DNA of 64,000 bases from Hericium rajendrae (lineage: Eukaryota > Basidiomycota > Agaricomycetes > Russulales > Hericiaceae): assembly GCA_033439255.1 (NCBI GenBank), contig CM065885.1, forward strand, positions 2,542,001 to 2,606,000, in the 5' to 3' direction. The notes beneath the pieces are model-generated. The model was not told the origin of the DNA. It saw nothing but the letters and a program-made list of their open reading frames with translations, and made no database searches. The translations under genes and the position numbers were made by a program. Positions 1 through 10,398 of this stretch are shown in pieces (position 1 is the stretch's first letter; each line of letters starts with the position of its first letter).

Positions 1-396
1 TGGCCCTGGCTCCGGCCATCCTTCAACATCAACATGATACCGATCTACAACCTCATCTCCGTAACGTGCCCAAGACATCTTCGCTTCCGGATCCCCGGTC
101 ACACGCACTGGAAAGGAATGGTGAGAATTCAAATCAAATTTGACTGCAACAAGATGAAGTCAATCTCGTACCCAAGTCGGCCTGGATCAGTGCACGGAGC
201 TTCCCGCGGAGCTTATTTACCGGACGTGGCCGGGGCTTTGCCGCTAAGAACCATTCCAATCTGTTAGTTAGCCGATGATGCTGATGCACGACAGACAGGA
301 TGACTTACGGCGACATCTTTGCTTGGTCCGTTTGTGACCTCGAAGATCATTGGATGACTCTTGAAGCATACTGACTGAATGCTCTGTCCGTCTCAT
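1..396 (-). CDS. GWP-motif protein of unknown function, copy A (3' part outside window)
   Basis: This is the first copy of the gene seen complete at 14187-14900. Exon 1 is 309-396, exon 2 is 172-243 and exon 3 runs from 107 off the left edge; the introns (244-308 and 108-171) are 65 and 64 nt, the same lengths as in the second copy. The acceptor of intron 2 is CAG here and TAG in copy B. Visible protein includes GHKRTKQRCR and DPEAKMSWARYG, then the GWP tripeptide typical of a large mushroom-specific family whose function I do not know. Changes between copies are few and include silent ones (for example AAT/AAC in VNK), which fits a retained reading frame. The start is the ATG of MRRTEHS; an upstream in-frame start is possible. 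The downstream half lies outside the window, so intactness cannot be judged. Confidence 0.6.
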
Positions 397-2390
397 GCTG
401 CTGCCTCTTAAATACTGCAAGGCCGACTTAAGATATTCCTCAAAACTCAAATTCAACTCAACTCAACTGTCTGTCACATTCACCGGTATACAACCCGATC
501 ATAATTTAAGTGTCTGATGAATAAGTGATTCACACGATTATTTCCGCATCTGTTGCCTGGAGACACAGCCGATGCAAGAGGACTTCGAATTCTTATGGCA
601 TCATAGAGTTCAGATTCTGCTGCGGTGGATGATCTCAGATGGCATGTTGAGCAAGAAACATAACAGGGCATGCAAGGGTCTTGTTTCAGGGTAAATTGTT
701 TCAACAGATCACGCAACGGACTCAGATAGAATGCTTGTGGCCACCGAATCACACGACGGCTCCAAATGTGCTAAGCGCTGCTGCGCGTTATGTTCTATGA
801 GCGGGTTTCAGTTTGCGGGCTAACAGATTGGCAGAATAAGCAACCGTTCACCTTCACGTAAATGGAAGAAGCGGAAGGACTTACCGAGTCGAGCACCATG
901 TAGATTCGTAGGTGGTCAGACTTCGCATGATCCGCGAGCGAGATTGGCCACAGCGATACGATGAGGCTCACTGTCTGCTACCCTGTTCTGTTGAGTCAGC
1001 TTACAAGCCAAGCCCGAGGCTCGATTCTTATCACACCACCTTTGCGATCATAGCTACGGCACAACGGCCGCTAAACAGAATCCAGCAGCTCCGAAATGAG
1101 GGAATGAATGGCCTTAAATTTTTGCCGGGTAAGTATGCCGTCCCTGCTCCAAAGTCGGTACATACAGTGCAAATTAGCGACAAGATCTTGTGGTCGCTCA
1201 GGATGGTGCGGTGAGATCGGACGGGCCGCCCACTAGTGTCCAGATGGGCTTAGCGGCAGATATATTAGTTCTCCCATGCATACCTGATCTGTTGGCGATA
1301 CGAAGATGCCTTATGCGACGCAGCGACTTACGAGATGTTCATGCATTGCGTCGTCGTGAAGGGAGGTAGGTAGGTTTGTTGTGTGGGATCTGGCTGGCGA
1401 AAGTACATTCTAGCGAGAATGTGCATCAGAATCCGTAGCTACTGAGACACGAGATTCCTAAACATACGTGCTCGCGCTCATGTCAGAGCTCTTGTTCCGC
1501 TTCTTGGTATCGTTCTGAGCACAGCTCTGATTGTACCGGGCTGGATCGAAAGCCTGATCAGCTGAGAGATAACGATGCAATCCATTTACCATCGGGATTG
1601 CTAGGGAACTGGGCACGCATGCTTGCGATGACAGTGTACATACACAATGGGATGAGATGATGAGATGATGTGCGGGACTTTAGAGATGTCATGCATAGGT
1701 GTGAGCGGGGCGCAAGGTTGAGTGTGACTGTGTGCCGCGGCGATCAGCAAGTCGAGCAATGCGCGTCTACATACACGAACAAATGACAATCCGTCAATCC
1801 ATTTCGAATGTCAAGTTCACTCGCAACAAATCGGAAAATCAACTTGATATTGTCAAAGTGTGCATGATACGAAATCTACTCTGTCTACAGGTAAAGTTGT
1901 ACAAAATTACTCTAAATTAGCTATAGCTACAGTACTAATCAGTCACGACGCCGCTCGATTGTCTTCGCATCCTCGTCGATAAATTCTCAAACCCATCAGC
2001 CAGGTCAAGCGCATCAACGGGGCTTCACTTGCTGTGCCCAGAACCGATGGAGAAATTGCAAGGAAGGGCGCTCGCGTGCTGGTGGATGAGTTCACGCGCA
2101 GCAGCAGTGCACGTACGTGAGGACGGTGAGATCTCAGAGTGCACGGTAGTTAATGGGGATCGCGCCGGCTGAAGATGTGCGGGCTTTGACATACGTACGT
2201 TTTTCCCGTCATTTGCACCCTCTCGCGGTCCTTGTTCTAGCGCCAGAAGTGATACCCTCCGAGATTCACCCTCCTGTCGCATTGGCCGTGTGCGCCGCTA
2301 CGTGAGGACAGTCAGGACCCAGACTGTGAGACGGCACGGACCACATTGCTGCTGAGCGAGTTTCGTATGGTCAACCCCCCGTTGTCTTGC
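397..2390. other. Duplicon interior without a recognisable gene
   Basis: Only short overlapping open frames are present. The best of them, at 912-1214 on the + strand, keeps its last 40 codons in the other copy (15448-15705) but not its beginning, and has no recognisable domain. No transposon ends, tRNA or known RNA were seen. Confidence 0.5.
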
Positions 2391-2394
2391 GGTT

Positions 2395-2830
2395 CACGTG
2401 GGGCACGGCGCAGTCGACTCGAGGCAATGGAAACGGTGGTGTGACAAGCGCTGCGGCCGCGAAAGCAGACACAAATTTGCGAACGGGCCCCGAGGTAGCG
2501 GTATCCATTTTGCCTTCCGTACGAGACCCACGGAATGGTATTCCCGCCCTCTCCGTGTCCGACACACTGTGCTTGTCACAGTCCCTCGGAAACAACAAGG
2601 CAGACGGGAACTTGTTTTATGAGAATTTCTCGCAGCGCCATCCGTGTGAAGCCAAAGGGGAAATGGTGCGACGACCGCTGGAGCCGCGAGAGCAAGCGCA
2701 AAACGGGGAGCGAGAGCCGACATATCGAAGCCCGTTTCGCCGTCTGCCAGACCCGCGTGGTTGCATTCTGGCCTTTTCTGTGTCCGATCCACTGTGCTGG
2801 CCATGATGCCTTGGAAACAGGGGGCCAGGT
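2395..2830. repeat. Diverged tandem dimer, unit about 220 bp
   Basis: Two adjacent units (about 2395-2620 and 2650-2830) share an ordered set of blocks: GGAAANGGTG near the start, a GCCGCGAAAGCA / GCCGCGAGAGCA block, a TTCGCCNTCYG-like block, a TCCGTGTCCGA / TCTGTGTCCGA block, and a CCTYGGAAACA block at the end. They are perhaps 65 percent identical by eye. The same dimer is present in duplicon copy B (16890-17315), so it predates the segmental duplication. No function is evident. Confidence 0.55.
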
Positions 2831-2940
2831 GCGATGCGCTTGAATTTGCGACGTCCCTTGCACCGAATCGCACGGAGGCAGGAACGGGAGAACGGCGGAT
2901 GTGCACCGCGAATACGCGCTAGGTTTGTTCAAGCAGCCGA

Positions 2941-2986
2941 GTGAATACGTACGTTCTTGCACGCCGCGAGAATGCAACGCACTTAC
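2941..2986. other. Intron-like element with donor signals on both strands (copy A)
   Basis: The segment starts GTGAAT and ends ACTTAC (GTAAGT on the - strand), 46 nt. On the - strand GTAAGT at 2986 is followed by a CTAG acceptor near 2923, giving a plausible intron of about 65 nt. Copy B (17424-17469) has the better GTGAGT at the + end with the same spacing. It resembles the array at 7.0-11.65 kb. Confidence 0.4.
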
Positions 2987-4110
2987 CGTGAGCCGATGAT
3001 CCCCATCGCGTCCACTCCGCGTTCGGAAACTTGCGAGCGCGCTTGTGTGCAATGCATATAAAAGGCGAGAGATGGTGCCCATCGTCTCTGCGTGGCCGTG
3101 TCTTGGTCGCTACTCGGGGATGGTGAAGTCGGTGGATGAGCAGCGCGGTCGAGGACGGGGGGTGGGCTACGCGAGGAGCGCAGCAGGCCGCGGCAGTTCG
3201 TCGAAGGGCGGAGGCGGAGGCACGTTTGCGTAGCTGAGAGTTGGCGCGGGGATGGCACGAGCAGCGCTCTGGAGCGGAATGAGCTCCGTGTCGTCCGAGC
3301 GGTATTTCGGTGGGCGGCAATGGAGGCGGAGAGCAGTAAGTGTGGCCGCGGATTTCCGTTCGTGCTGTCTGCAAGATAATTCGCAAACCGCTTGCGCACG
3401 CTGCAGGCCATAATCGGGGGCGTCAGTCGCTCAGGACGTGGCCTGCAGGAGCGCCAACCAAAGCGCCCTCGCAGACCAGTCAGGGCGATGTCGCAGCGCC
3501 CGTACTGCACGTCCACAGGAGCCAGACGCCGGTCCACGCGCGAATCGACATCGCAGCGCAGGCCTTCGATCTCGACCGTAGCGACCCGCACGAGCATCCC
3601 GAGCAGAGTCGTGATGTCCGCGAATGCGGCGACCTGGCGCGTCCACCAGTCCATGCAGCCGAGCCCAAGCAGGCAGTGCAGGCGCGGTTTGCGTCGCCGC
3701 CGTCGTGGTTGAAGGCGCGGATCGGCGGCGCGGACAGAAGCCGGTCGCTCGCAATTAGTAAACTTGAGGTGTTAAGCACGCGGCGCACCTTCGGACACAA
3801 ATTGCGGGACAGGCGATGAGAGTCGAGTATCGCATGCTGCGCGGCCGAGTTGCTGATGTCGCGCACCATCGGGTTCGAGAAACGAGGCGGATATCTTGCT
3901 TGTCCGCATTGGGGAGCAGGGAGCATCGGCGCAAGACGAGAAGGGCACGACTCTGCCTCGCAGCGACCGTCGAACACGTATCGCCGTTGCTGTAGAGCCC
4001 GACTGCGACGTTGTGTTGTTCGTCGTCGGTGATGAGTGTCGATGCGAAAGACGCGTCGACGGACGGCGACTTCAACTCGGCCGCGTCAAGCACTGTATCG
4101 AGCTTCAAGC
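2983..4110 (-). pseudogene. Decayed multi-exon gene candidate, copy A, family not recognised
   Basis: Several - strand stretches look protein-like but lie in different frames: ELKSPSVDASFASTLITDD near 4090, LSRNLCPKVRRVLNTSSLLI near 3800, a VAAFADITTLLGMLVRVATV segment near 3620, IPLQSAARAIPAPTLSYAN near 3260, and RARKFPNAEWTRWGSS near 3010. Copy B preserves the same segments with different frame relations (for example one base inserted near 18300). This fits a host gene that has lost its frame, or exons I failed to join. I could not assign a family. Confidence 0.3.
3057..3065 (+). promoter_or_regulatory. TATA box, conserved in both duplicon copies
   Basis: TATAAAAGG stands in a GC-rich setting and is repeated at 17540-17548 in copy B. 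It points to + strand transcription starting near 3090, but no conserved reading frame follows: the ATG at 3120 is ACG in copy B. It could serve a noncoding transcript or a lost gene. Confidence 0.45.
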
Positions 4111-4124
4111 TTCAAGCTTCAAGC
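4101..4124. repeat. AGCTTCA heptamer repeat, 3 units
   Basis: Three perfect AGCTTCA units plus AGC. Copy B of the duplicon has only two units at 18587-18603, so the array changed length after duplication. Confidence 0.8.
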
Positions 4125-4690
4125 CTCAAAAGTTCAATTTCAAAAGACGCAAGATCTCGTTATTGGAATGCTATGTACATGGTCATGTACTCTACACTAT
4201 CTAATCTTTGTATCCCAGCCTTCCACTTTCGCGAGAACCGCTCACTACATGCTACATAAAGACCACGCGACGGCGACGGCGGGCGGCTCGGGCATGTTCT
4301 GAGTGGTTCCGCATCCGTAAGCGGGCGCTGCCGCTCACGGGCGGCGCGGGAAGCGAGTCGAGCATCATCTAGGAGGGTTAGTTATTTCAAACGGGCACCG
4401 CAATGAAAAGCCAAACCTGCAGTCAACCGAAGCAATGCGCAGCAGATGAAGGCAGACTCACACGAGAACACGCTTGCTGCGCGACGTGGACAGACATGAG
4501 AACGCGCGGATATGCGTCGAGGTTCTCTCTCCAGAACAGCAACGCCCGCGAGGACGAGCTGCTTGCAGCAACCCGCTGCTCGACCGCGGGCTGCTGCGCA
4601 CCGTCCTCCCAGCGCAGCATTCCAAGGAAAGCGCGGGGACAACAGAGGGTACAGTGCGAGAAACGATCCGGGATCTAGGAGGGGGCACGA

Positions 4691-6114
4691 CTACGAGCCG
4701 CTCGCGGCGACGCCCTCCTCGGCCGCGGGCTGCTGTACGGGACTCCTCGCCCCTTCCGCCGCGGCCTCAGCGCCTGCGATGGCGGGCGACGCGACTTGCA
4801 TTGGGTATCCGGTATACGGCGGCCAATAGGGCGGATATCCTGGCGGCGCCGCGTAGTATGGATAATACGCCGCCTGTGCCGCCTGTGCCTCAGGGCTGGG
4901 ATACGCCGCGTAGGCTTGTGGCGGCGGCGAGGCCGGCGACTGCGGGGACGCAGCGGCTGCCGGCGAGGAGGCGTCTTCCGCGGGCGCGGGGGTGGTGGGC
5001 GCGATTGCTGCGACGGGAGGCGGAGAGGCGATGTACGGCGCGGGGGCGTATGGGTGCGGCGGCATTGCGTAGGGCATCTGGTAGTAGCTGTGTGGGCTCA
5101 TGCCCATCTGCATGCCGTACGCGGCGGCGTAGTGCGCGTGCTGCATCATCGCCATATTGGGGTCGGCGTACGCGCCCTCCGCGGTCGGGGATGGTACGTC
5201 AGCCTGCGCGGTCTTCGTTTTCCGCGAGCGCTTCGGCGCGCTGTAGGGGTCAAAGCGCTTGCTAGCGCGCTTGGTCTCGGCGGCATCGGTCGGCTCGCTG
5301 AGGAGCGGGATTGCAAGTGTCGGGTTGAGAACATGTGGTGAAGGCTCGACGTCGTCGGCCTCGCCGCGGTAGCGTGGGACGCCGTCCATGCCGATCTCAA
5401 CTTTGGGGGGATTGCGGAATTGTGTTTTCTCGAGGTATTCGGGGGAGATGTCGAGGGAGGCGAGTTCGGGGTAGGACGATGGGGAGCGTAGACGGCCTTG
5501 TTCGACATCTTCGATCTTGTAATAAGAGATCAGGTGTTGTGAGACGCCGCCGATCGTGAGCGAAAACGTCTATCACGAAGTGTCAGTCTTCAGGTGAGAA
5601 TGCATATTCAAGGAAGGGGAGTTACCTTCTTCATCATGCCGCCGGTTTTGAACTTGTAACTGTTCGTTAAGCTGCCGACGAGGCTGCGCTCTCGATGTCG
5701 ATCGATACCCAATCGGCTCGCTTCTCCTCTTGGTCGGCTGAGCGTCTGGCCATCCTTGCCTATGTCCTGCGCTTCCTCCGCCACGACCTCCGTTCTTGCA
5801 CCGCGATGGCCCGCGCCTCTCTTCTCCGTCTCTCGATAGAGCAGAAAATTGCCCAATATGCGACTTGGACTCCAAAAAAATCCGTCTGTCCATCGCTTGA
5901 TGCCGCTCTCATCTTCGTCAAACACGAAGACCGATCCAGAGGTGATCATCTTGCGTTCAGAGTCGACGAGGCGACGCGTCACGCGGGGTATTAGGCCGCG
6001 TCGGGCGGCTTCAAGGATAAGCAGTGCGTCGCCGGTGGTCTCTATCCATCCCGACCATGGTGGTTCCGACCAGGTATTTCCTGACGATGAGGCTTGCTCC
6101 GGCGGTGATGACAT
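4691..6114 (-). CDS. WOPR-domain (Gti1/Pac2 family) transcription factor, copy A
   Basis: Two exons, 5626-6114 and 4691-5569, with a 56-nt intron (5570-5625; GTAACT donor, ATAG acceptor), encode 455 aa. The intron splits the two lobes of the WOPR DNA-binding domain. Lobe 1 (about residues 18-100) contains LIPRVTRRL, SGSVFVFDE and RWTDGFFWSPSR; lobe 2 (about 152-185) contains KTGGMMKKTFSLTIGG and HLISYYK. The C-terminal third is rich in Pro, Ala and Tyr with a basic FDPYSAPKRSRK stretch, possibly nuclear targeting. Members such as Wor1, Ryp1 and Gti1/Pac2 are nuclear regulators of morphological switching, conjugation or development; the targets of this one are unknown. The start ATG directly follows an in-frame TAG, so no longer N-terminus is possible without a further exon. 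Exon 1 encodes exactly the same 163 residues as copy B. Confidence 0.88.
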
Positions 6115-6370
6115 CTACATGGTCAAGCATTGCATGTGATTTATTGCAAAATCGGTGATGGTTCACGACAAGATTGAGTAGATGGGATCGTCAGCCACCA
6201 TCAAAAGTAAAGTTTGAAACAAAGTTGGCTCACCGAGCAGCAAGATTTGGGTGGAGGATGAAATGCGTTGAAGCCTAATTAGGATTCAAAATCCGCTTTC
6301 TCCGCTTTGTCGTGGCGTCTTTGAGTCTCTAGGGCGGCAAATCTGCGCTTGTTTCGCTCAAATTTCACGA
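6115..6370 (-). promoter_or_regulatory. Upstream region of WOPR gene, near-identical in both copies
   Basis: These 255 bases upstream of the WOPR start differ from 20620-20873 at only a few positions, although they are noncoding, while the 3' exon differs at about one base in ten. The match ends sharply after GCTCAAATTTC. This fits a shared promoter or 5' leader, or a gene conversion tract. Confidence 0.5.
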
Positions 6371-6589
6371 GTCGTCTCTCTGAGATTATCAGAGAGAGAT
6401 GACGAGCAGGGGGGATGTGGTATATCGTATTCAGAGCAATAATAGGATAGCCAGCACCAGTCATCGTGTGTTCAACCACAACGCATGCCACAGACAAACA
6501 TGTACAAAGGTGGCAGGTCGCGGTTGGACAGCAAGAGAGCATCGGGTCATGGCCCTTGCCAGGGCTTGTCTCTCGAGCGAGTCTCCGTG

Positions 6590-6900
6590 CTGAAATGTGA
6601 AACTCAGTCGTTCTTCTAGTTACTACAGCACACCGCAGCTCCCCTTGGTAAGTGCGACTTGGTCGTTTTCGCTCTCTCCCCTTTGTGCGCTCGACTTGGT
6701 CGTTTCCGCGCGCGCCGGCGCCTCTATGCGCCCGGCTCGCTCCACTCTCCCGTTTCTATTCCCCTTGGTACGGTCGATTTTTTCTATCTACTGCACACTC
6801 CGCGTCCCGCCCGCCCTTTTTTCCTCTGTTACGCTGACTTTTCCAGTCTTCTCGAACGCGCAAAATCCGTCCATTCCACGTCCCGCACGATCCCGGCGAC
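6590..6900. other. Pyrimidine-rich gene-free stretch with short direct repeats
   Basis: CT-rich + strand sequence. CGACTTGGTCGTTTYCGC occurs at about 6655 and 6691, and CCCCTTGGTA occurs near 6641 and 6761. CT-rich tracts are common at fungal transcription starts, so this could be a promoter reading into the array to its right. No gene was seen. Confidence 0.35.
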
Positions 6901-7365
6901 GCAATCCGCTCGGAAATCCGCTTTCGGGAAGAGGAGAGTGAGCGCGCTGCACACCACGCCATGTCCACGGGATCGCTGGCCGTGCTCCAGGCGCAGTTAC
7001 AGTGAGTGATTCCGGTGTCGGAGACGGCATTTACACTTACCACGGATACTGCAGAACCCGGCGACGTGTTCTTCGCTACCTCCCCACGACGCTCCTTGGC
7101 GATGATTCCCTCCGGCGGGACTCGGCGCGCTGGTCCGGACGGCGAGGGCGGGGAGCAGCCGGCAGGGAGATCGACTACGACGCATGATGCGCGTCGGTCG
7201 CGTTCAGCGCACGACGTCGTCCGCGAGGCCGCGCTGAAAATCATGGTGAGTTGCTGCACGCATGAAGAGCGCCGTATGACTTACGACGGATGCTCTTTTT
7301 GAAGACCGTGACGAGCGGATGGACGGCGACGCGAACGACGCCCGCGAGCAACCCTGCTTGATGCC

Positions 7366-10193
7366 GGCGTCATCGTCAAGTTACATGCGCCGGACGTAAA
7401 CGCCTTGCACAAGCGCCGGCGGTGTCGGCGCTCCCCCGTCGAGTCGCTGCGAGAAGTGGGAAACGTAGGCGGGGAAGGCGCGTAAGGGCACGGGGGCGGA
7501 GGAGCGACGGCCGGGAAGCGGCGTCGGGCACAGTCGACTGGAAGATGGGCTGCGCGTTGTCCGAGACGCGGCTGAAAATCAACGTGAGTAGCTGTATCTT
7601 CAGAGATGGCAGCAGCACTTACCGTATATCCTTAGGACTCGTTCTCCGTGCCTCCAGTCCCCATCTCGTGCATCAGACCGCCCCGACATCAGCACCCGAA
7701 CGTGCTAGATGGCCTCGCGCTGCGCGACCGACGCCCCCGTTCGACGCTGGCGTCATCGTCAAGTTATGCGCGCCGGATGGAGGCCGCTCATCTCAGCGCG
7801 GATGCGCCTCTAGCGAGTCGCCGTGAGAGGTGGGCAATGTCGGCGGGAAGGGCGCGGGACATTCGTCTACTTGACGATGGCCCCTTGCAGGCGCTGGGGG
7901 GATGATGGCCGGGACCTGGCGCCGGGGTAGAGTCGGCGGGAAGCTGGGCTGCGGTGGAGTTGCACGGGAGTCGATCTGCGCGAGACACGGGCGAGATCCA
8001 ACGTGAGTTGCTATGTCTTCGAAGATAGCACTATCACTCACCATCGACCCCGCACATCTCACTGTCCGTGCCTCCAGTCCCCGTCCCGCGACTCCATCGA
8101 TCTCAGCGTCTGCACGCGCGGCGCGACCAGTGCCCTGACGCGGATTTGCACAACGCCGACGAACGGTACGACAGCCGCAAGAGCAGCCTGCTCGATGCGG
8201 GCGTCATCGTCAAGTTAGACGCGCCGGACGCAAACACCTCGCACAAGCGCCGGCGGTTTCGCCGCCCCCAGAGCGTCCCAAATCGGCCCGCACACGTCTC
8301 GACGCGAACACAAGTCAGGCGACACGCGCCCCGAGGTGCTACGAGCCCAGCGACGTCGATGCATCAAGGCCATCCGCGCGTTCACGAACGTCGACGGTAA
8401 GCGCGGATGTCCGCGAGATCAGGCTGAAATTCGAGGTGAGTGGCTGTATCTTTGAAGATAGCCGTAGCACTCACCATAGATCCACAGAACTCGTTCTCCG
8501 TGCCCATCTCGCGCCTCGCCCCGCTCCGATCTCGGCGCCCGAACGCACTAGACAGCCCTCGCGCTGCGCGACCGACGAACGGCACGACGCCCAGAAGAGC
8601 AGCCTGCTCGACGCGGACGTCACCGTCAAGCTAGACGCGCCCTGGGCGCAGGCTCTCCGTCGCAGCGACGAAGCACCCAACAGATCGCCTTGAGGTGGGA
8701 ACGTCGGCGGAAACGGCGCGTGCAATCGTCTACTTGACGATGACGCCCTTGGCGCGATCAGGAGGCCGGACGCCGGGACAGAGGGAAAATCGGCGCGGCG
8801 CGGCGCTGGGGCGTCGTCGACGGGAGCGCTGCGACTCTCGGCGTCGTCGGCGTCGTTCATACGATGCGCCGACGGGATATCTTACTGCGTGCGAGGCCAG
8901 GCTGCATGTCAACGTGAGTTGCTGCGCTTTCGAAAACGCCAGTACCACTTACCACAGACTCCGCAGAATTCTCTTTCTCCATGCCTCGAATCCCTTCCAC
9001 CTCAGCTCTCGAACGCGCTATGCCTTATCCCGAGGTACGGGCGATCGGGCAGTGTTACGCCGACCCGAGGCGTCATCGTCAAGTTAGCCCGCGCCGCACG
9101 ACACGCTTGCAATGTCGGCGCGGACGGGACGGAGACGAGAGGACTGCGCGACGTCCTGTCCGTCTCGCTGAGCCGTATCGACAGGGCAGGGGAGGCAGGG
9201 CGCGAGGTGACGGCGAATCGGGACGGACCACGAGCTAGCCTGCGCGACACCGGCGTCATCGTCAAGTTAGATGCACCGGACGCAGGTCTGTCTTGTCTCG
9301 GCGACGCCGCTTCCCAACGTCCGGCGAACGAGCAAAGTCGGCATGTGCGGGACGAACACGAGAGGATCGCGGGACGGGCAACGCGGACGACGCCGTCTGC
9401 CTGACGACGAGACGCTTCGCGTGGCAGCAGGACGCAGGACGCAGGGCGGTGGATCCCTGGTAGCGCGGACGGACCGACGACAAGTGAGCCAGCACGACGC
9501 TGGCGTCATCGTCAAGTTAGACTCGCCGGACGCAAACCTCTTGGTGTCTCAGTCCCCGCCGGTCGCCGTGCGTCCTCGTGAGCCCGGTCGACGTACTTGA
9601 CGATGACGCCCTCGTGTCGCAATCGAAGTTTCTGCGAAACGAGCAGACCGGCGGCCAACAAAAGCGCGGGTGGCCCAGGGAGCTGGCAGAACGGCGCCTC
9701 GCCGACAATTCATCTACTTGACGATGAAGCCCTTGCGTCGCGATTGTATGTTGAGGTCCTGAAAGTGGCGGGACGGGCGGTCAAAGCATGTAGCAGGGAA
9801 GGAGGATAACTATGAAAACATGCATGGTAAGCACGTTGCGATATCGTTAATGGCAGCGCAACTCACCGGCCGCACAAGCCAGCGACACTCACGGTCGCAT
9901 CGCGTCTACTTGACGATGACGTCCTCGGGTCGTAATGGAGGCGTTAGGGATAGTATGGGAAGCAGCCCAATAGCAATGTAGGCGGGCTTCGACGGACGAC
10001 GCGTCCGAGTCCGTCCCGCGAGATACGGCTGAAAATAAAATTGAGTCCGTAACCTTCTGAAGTCAACGGGAACACATACCAGCCTCCACACCCGAGAGCC
10101 GGACGCGACGCCTCGCAGCTTGGGCACTGAACGCGGATTTGGGTGCCGCAGATCGACCAGAGGCGACAGAATCGTCTACTTGACGATGACGCC
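7366..10193. repeat. Dispersed 16-nt motif GGCGTCATCGTCAAGT, 13 copies in both orientations
   Basis: Forward copies (continued by TTAGA and often CGCGCCGGACGC) start at 7366, 7749, 8200, 8615 (degenerate), 9069, 9252 and 9502. Inverted copies (ACTTGACGATGACGCC, usually preceded by TCT) start at 7869, 8732, 9595, 9716, 9908 and 10178. Forward copies at 7749, 8615 and 9502 are followed 75-125 nt later by an inverted copy, so transcripts could fold into stems of about 14-16 bp; the pair 9502/9595 is perfect. The forward copies sit in a longer conserved unit around GAGCAGCCTGCTCGAYGCG. Confidence 0.75.
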
Positions 10194-10398
10194 CTTGGGT
10201 CGCGATGGCGTCGTGAGATCGTAGAACGCGCGGGCTCGGAGGCTCGAAGCAGACAGGACCCAGCGCGCGCAGTCGACGTCAGGGGAGTCCCGCTGATGGC
10301 ACCGTGTACATCACGTTGCGAGCCTGCTGGCGGCTGAGCATTCTGATTGACATGGTGAGTACTTCTTCACCTCGGCCAGTGTTGCTCTAGAGACTCAC

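Larger units (their letters stand above)
1..6520. repeat. Segmental duplication, copy A (direct repeat of 14508-21030)
   Basis: The first base of the window aligns with 14508, and similarity continues with small indels to about 6520, where both copies share the block around acagacaaacatgtacaaag (6493 and 20996) before diverging. By eye, divergence is about 2 percent over 5600-6370, about 4 percent over the first 200 bases, and about 10 percent over the 3' half of the WOPR gene. The left end is outside the window. Contents are the GWP gene, a long stretch without a convincing gene, and a complete WOPR gene. Confidence 0.9.

Noticed and set aside
912-1214. Open frame of 100 codons in duplicon copy A
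   Set aside because: The first half is not kept in copy B, where an indel changes the frame; the codon pattern does not look selected.
3120-3233. Small Gly-rich protein after the TATA box
   Set aside because: The start codon is ACG in copy B and the frame is not conserved.
1-6520. LTR retrotransposon or other virus-like element as the cause of the long direct repeats
   Set aside because: No polymerase, integrase, capsid or protease motif and no terminal TG/CA repeat structure; the repeats contain intron-bearing host genes.
7366-9600. Repeated + strand peptide SSLLDAGVIVKLDAPDAN as a tandem-repeat protein or processed peptide precursor
   Set aside because: It recurs in an open frame in most forward copies, but each copy runs into a stop soon after and the copies cannot be joined in one frame with or without the introns; the mirrored copies on the - strand also argue against a simple + strand protein.
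7366-10193. CRISPR array
   Set aside because: The 16-nt repeats are irregularly spaced, in both orientations, inside longer diverged modules, and the host is a eukaryote.
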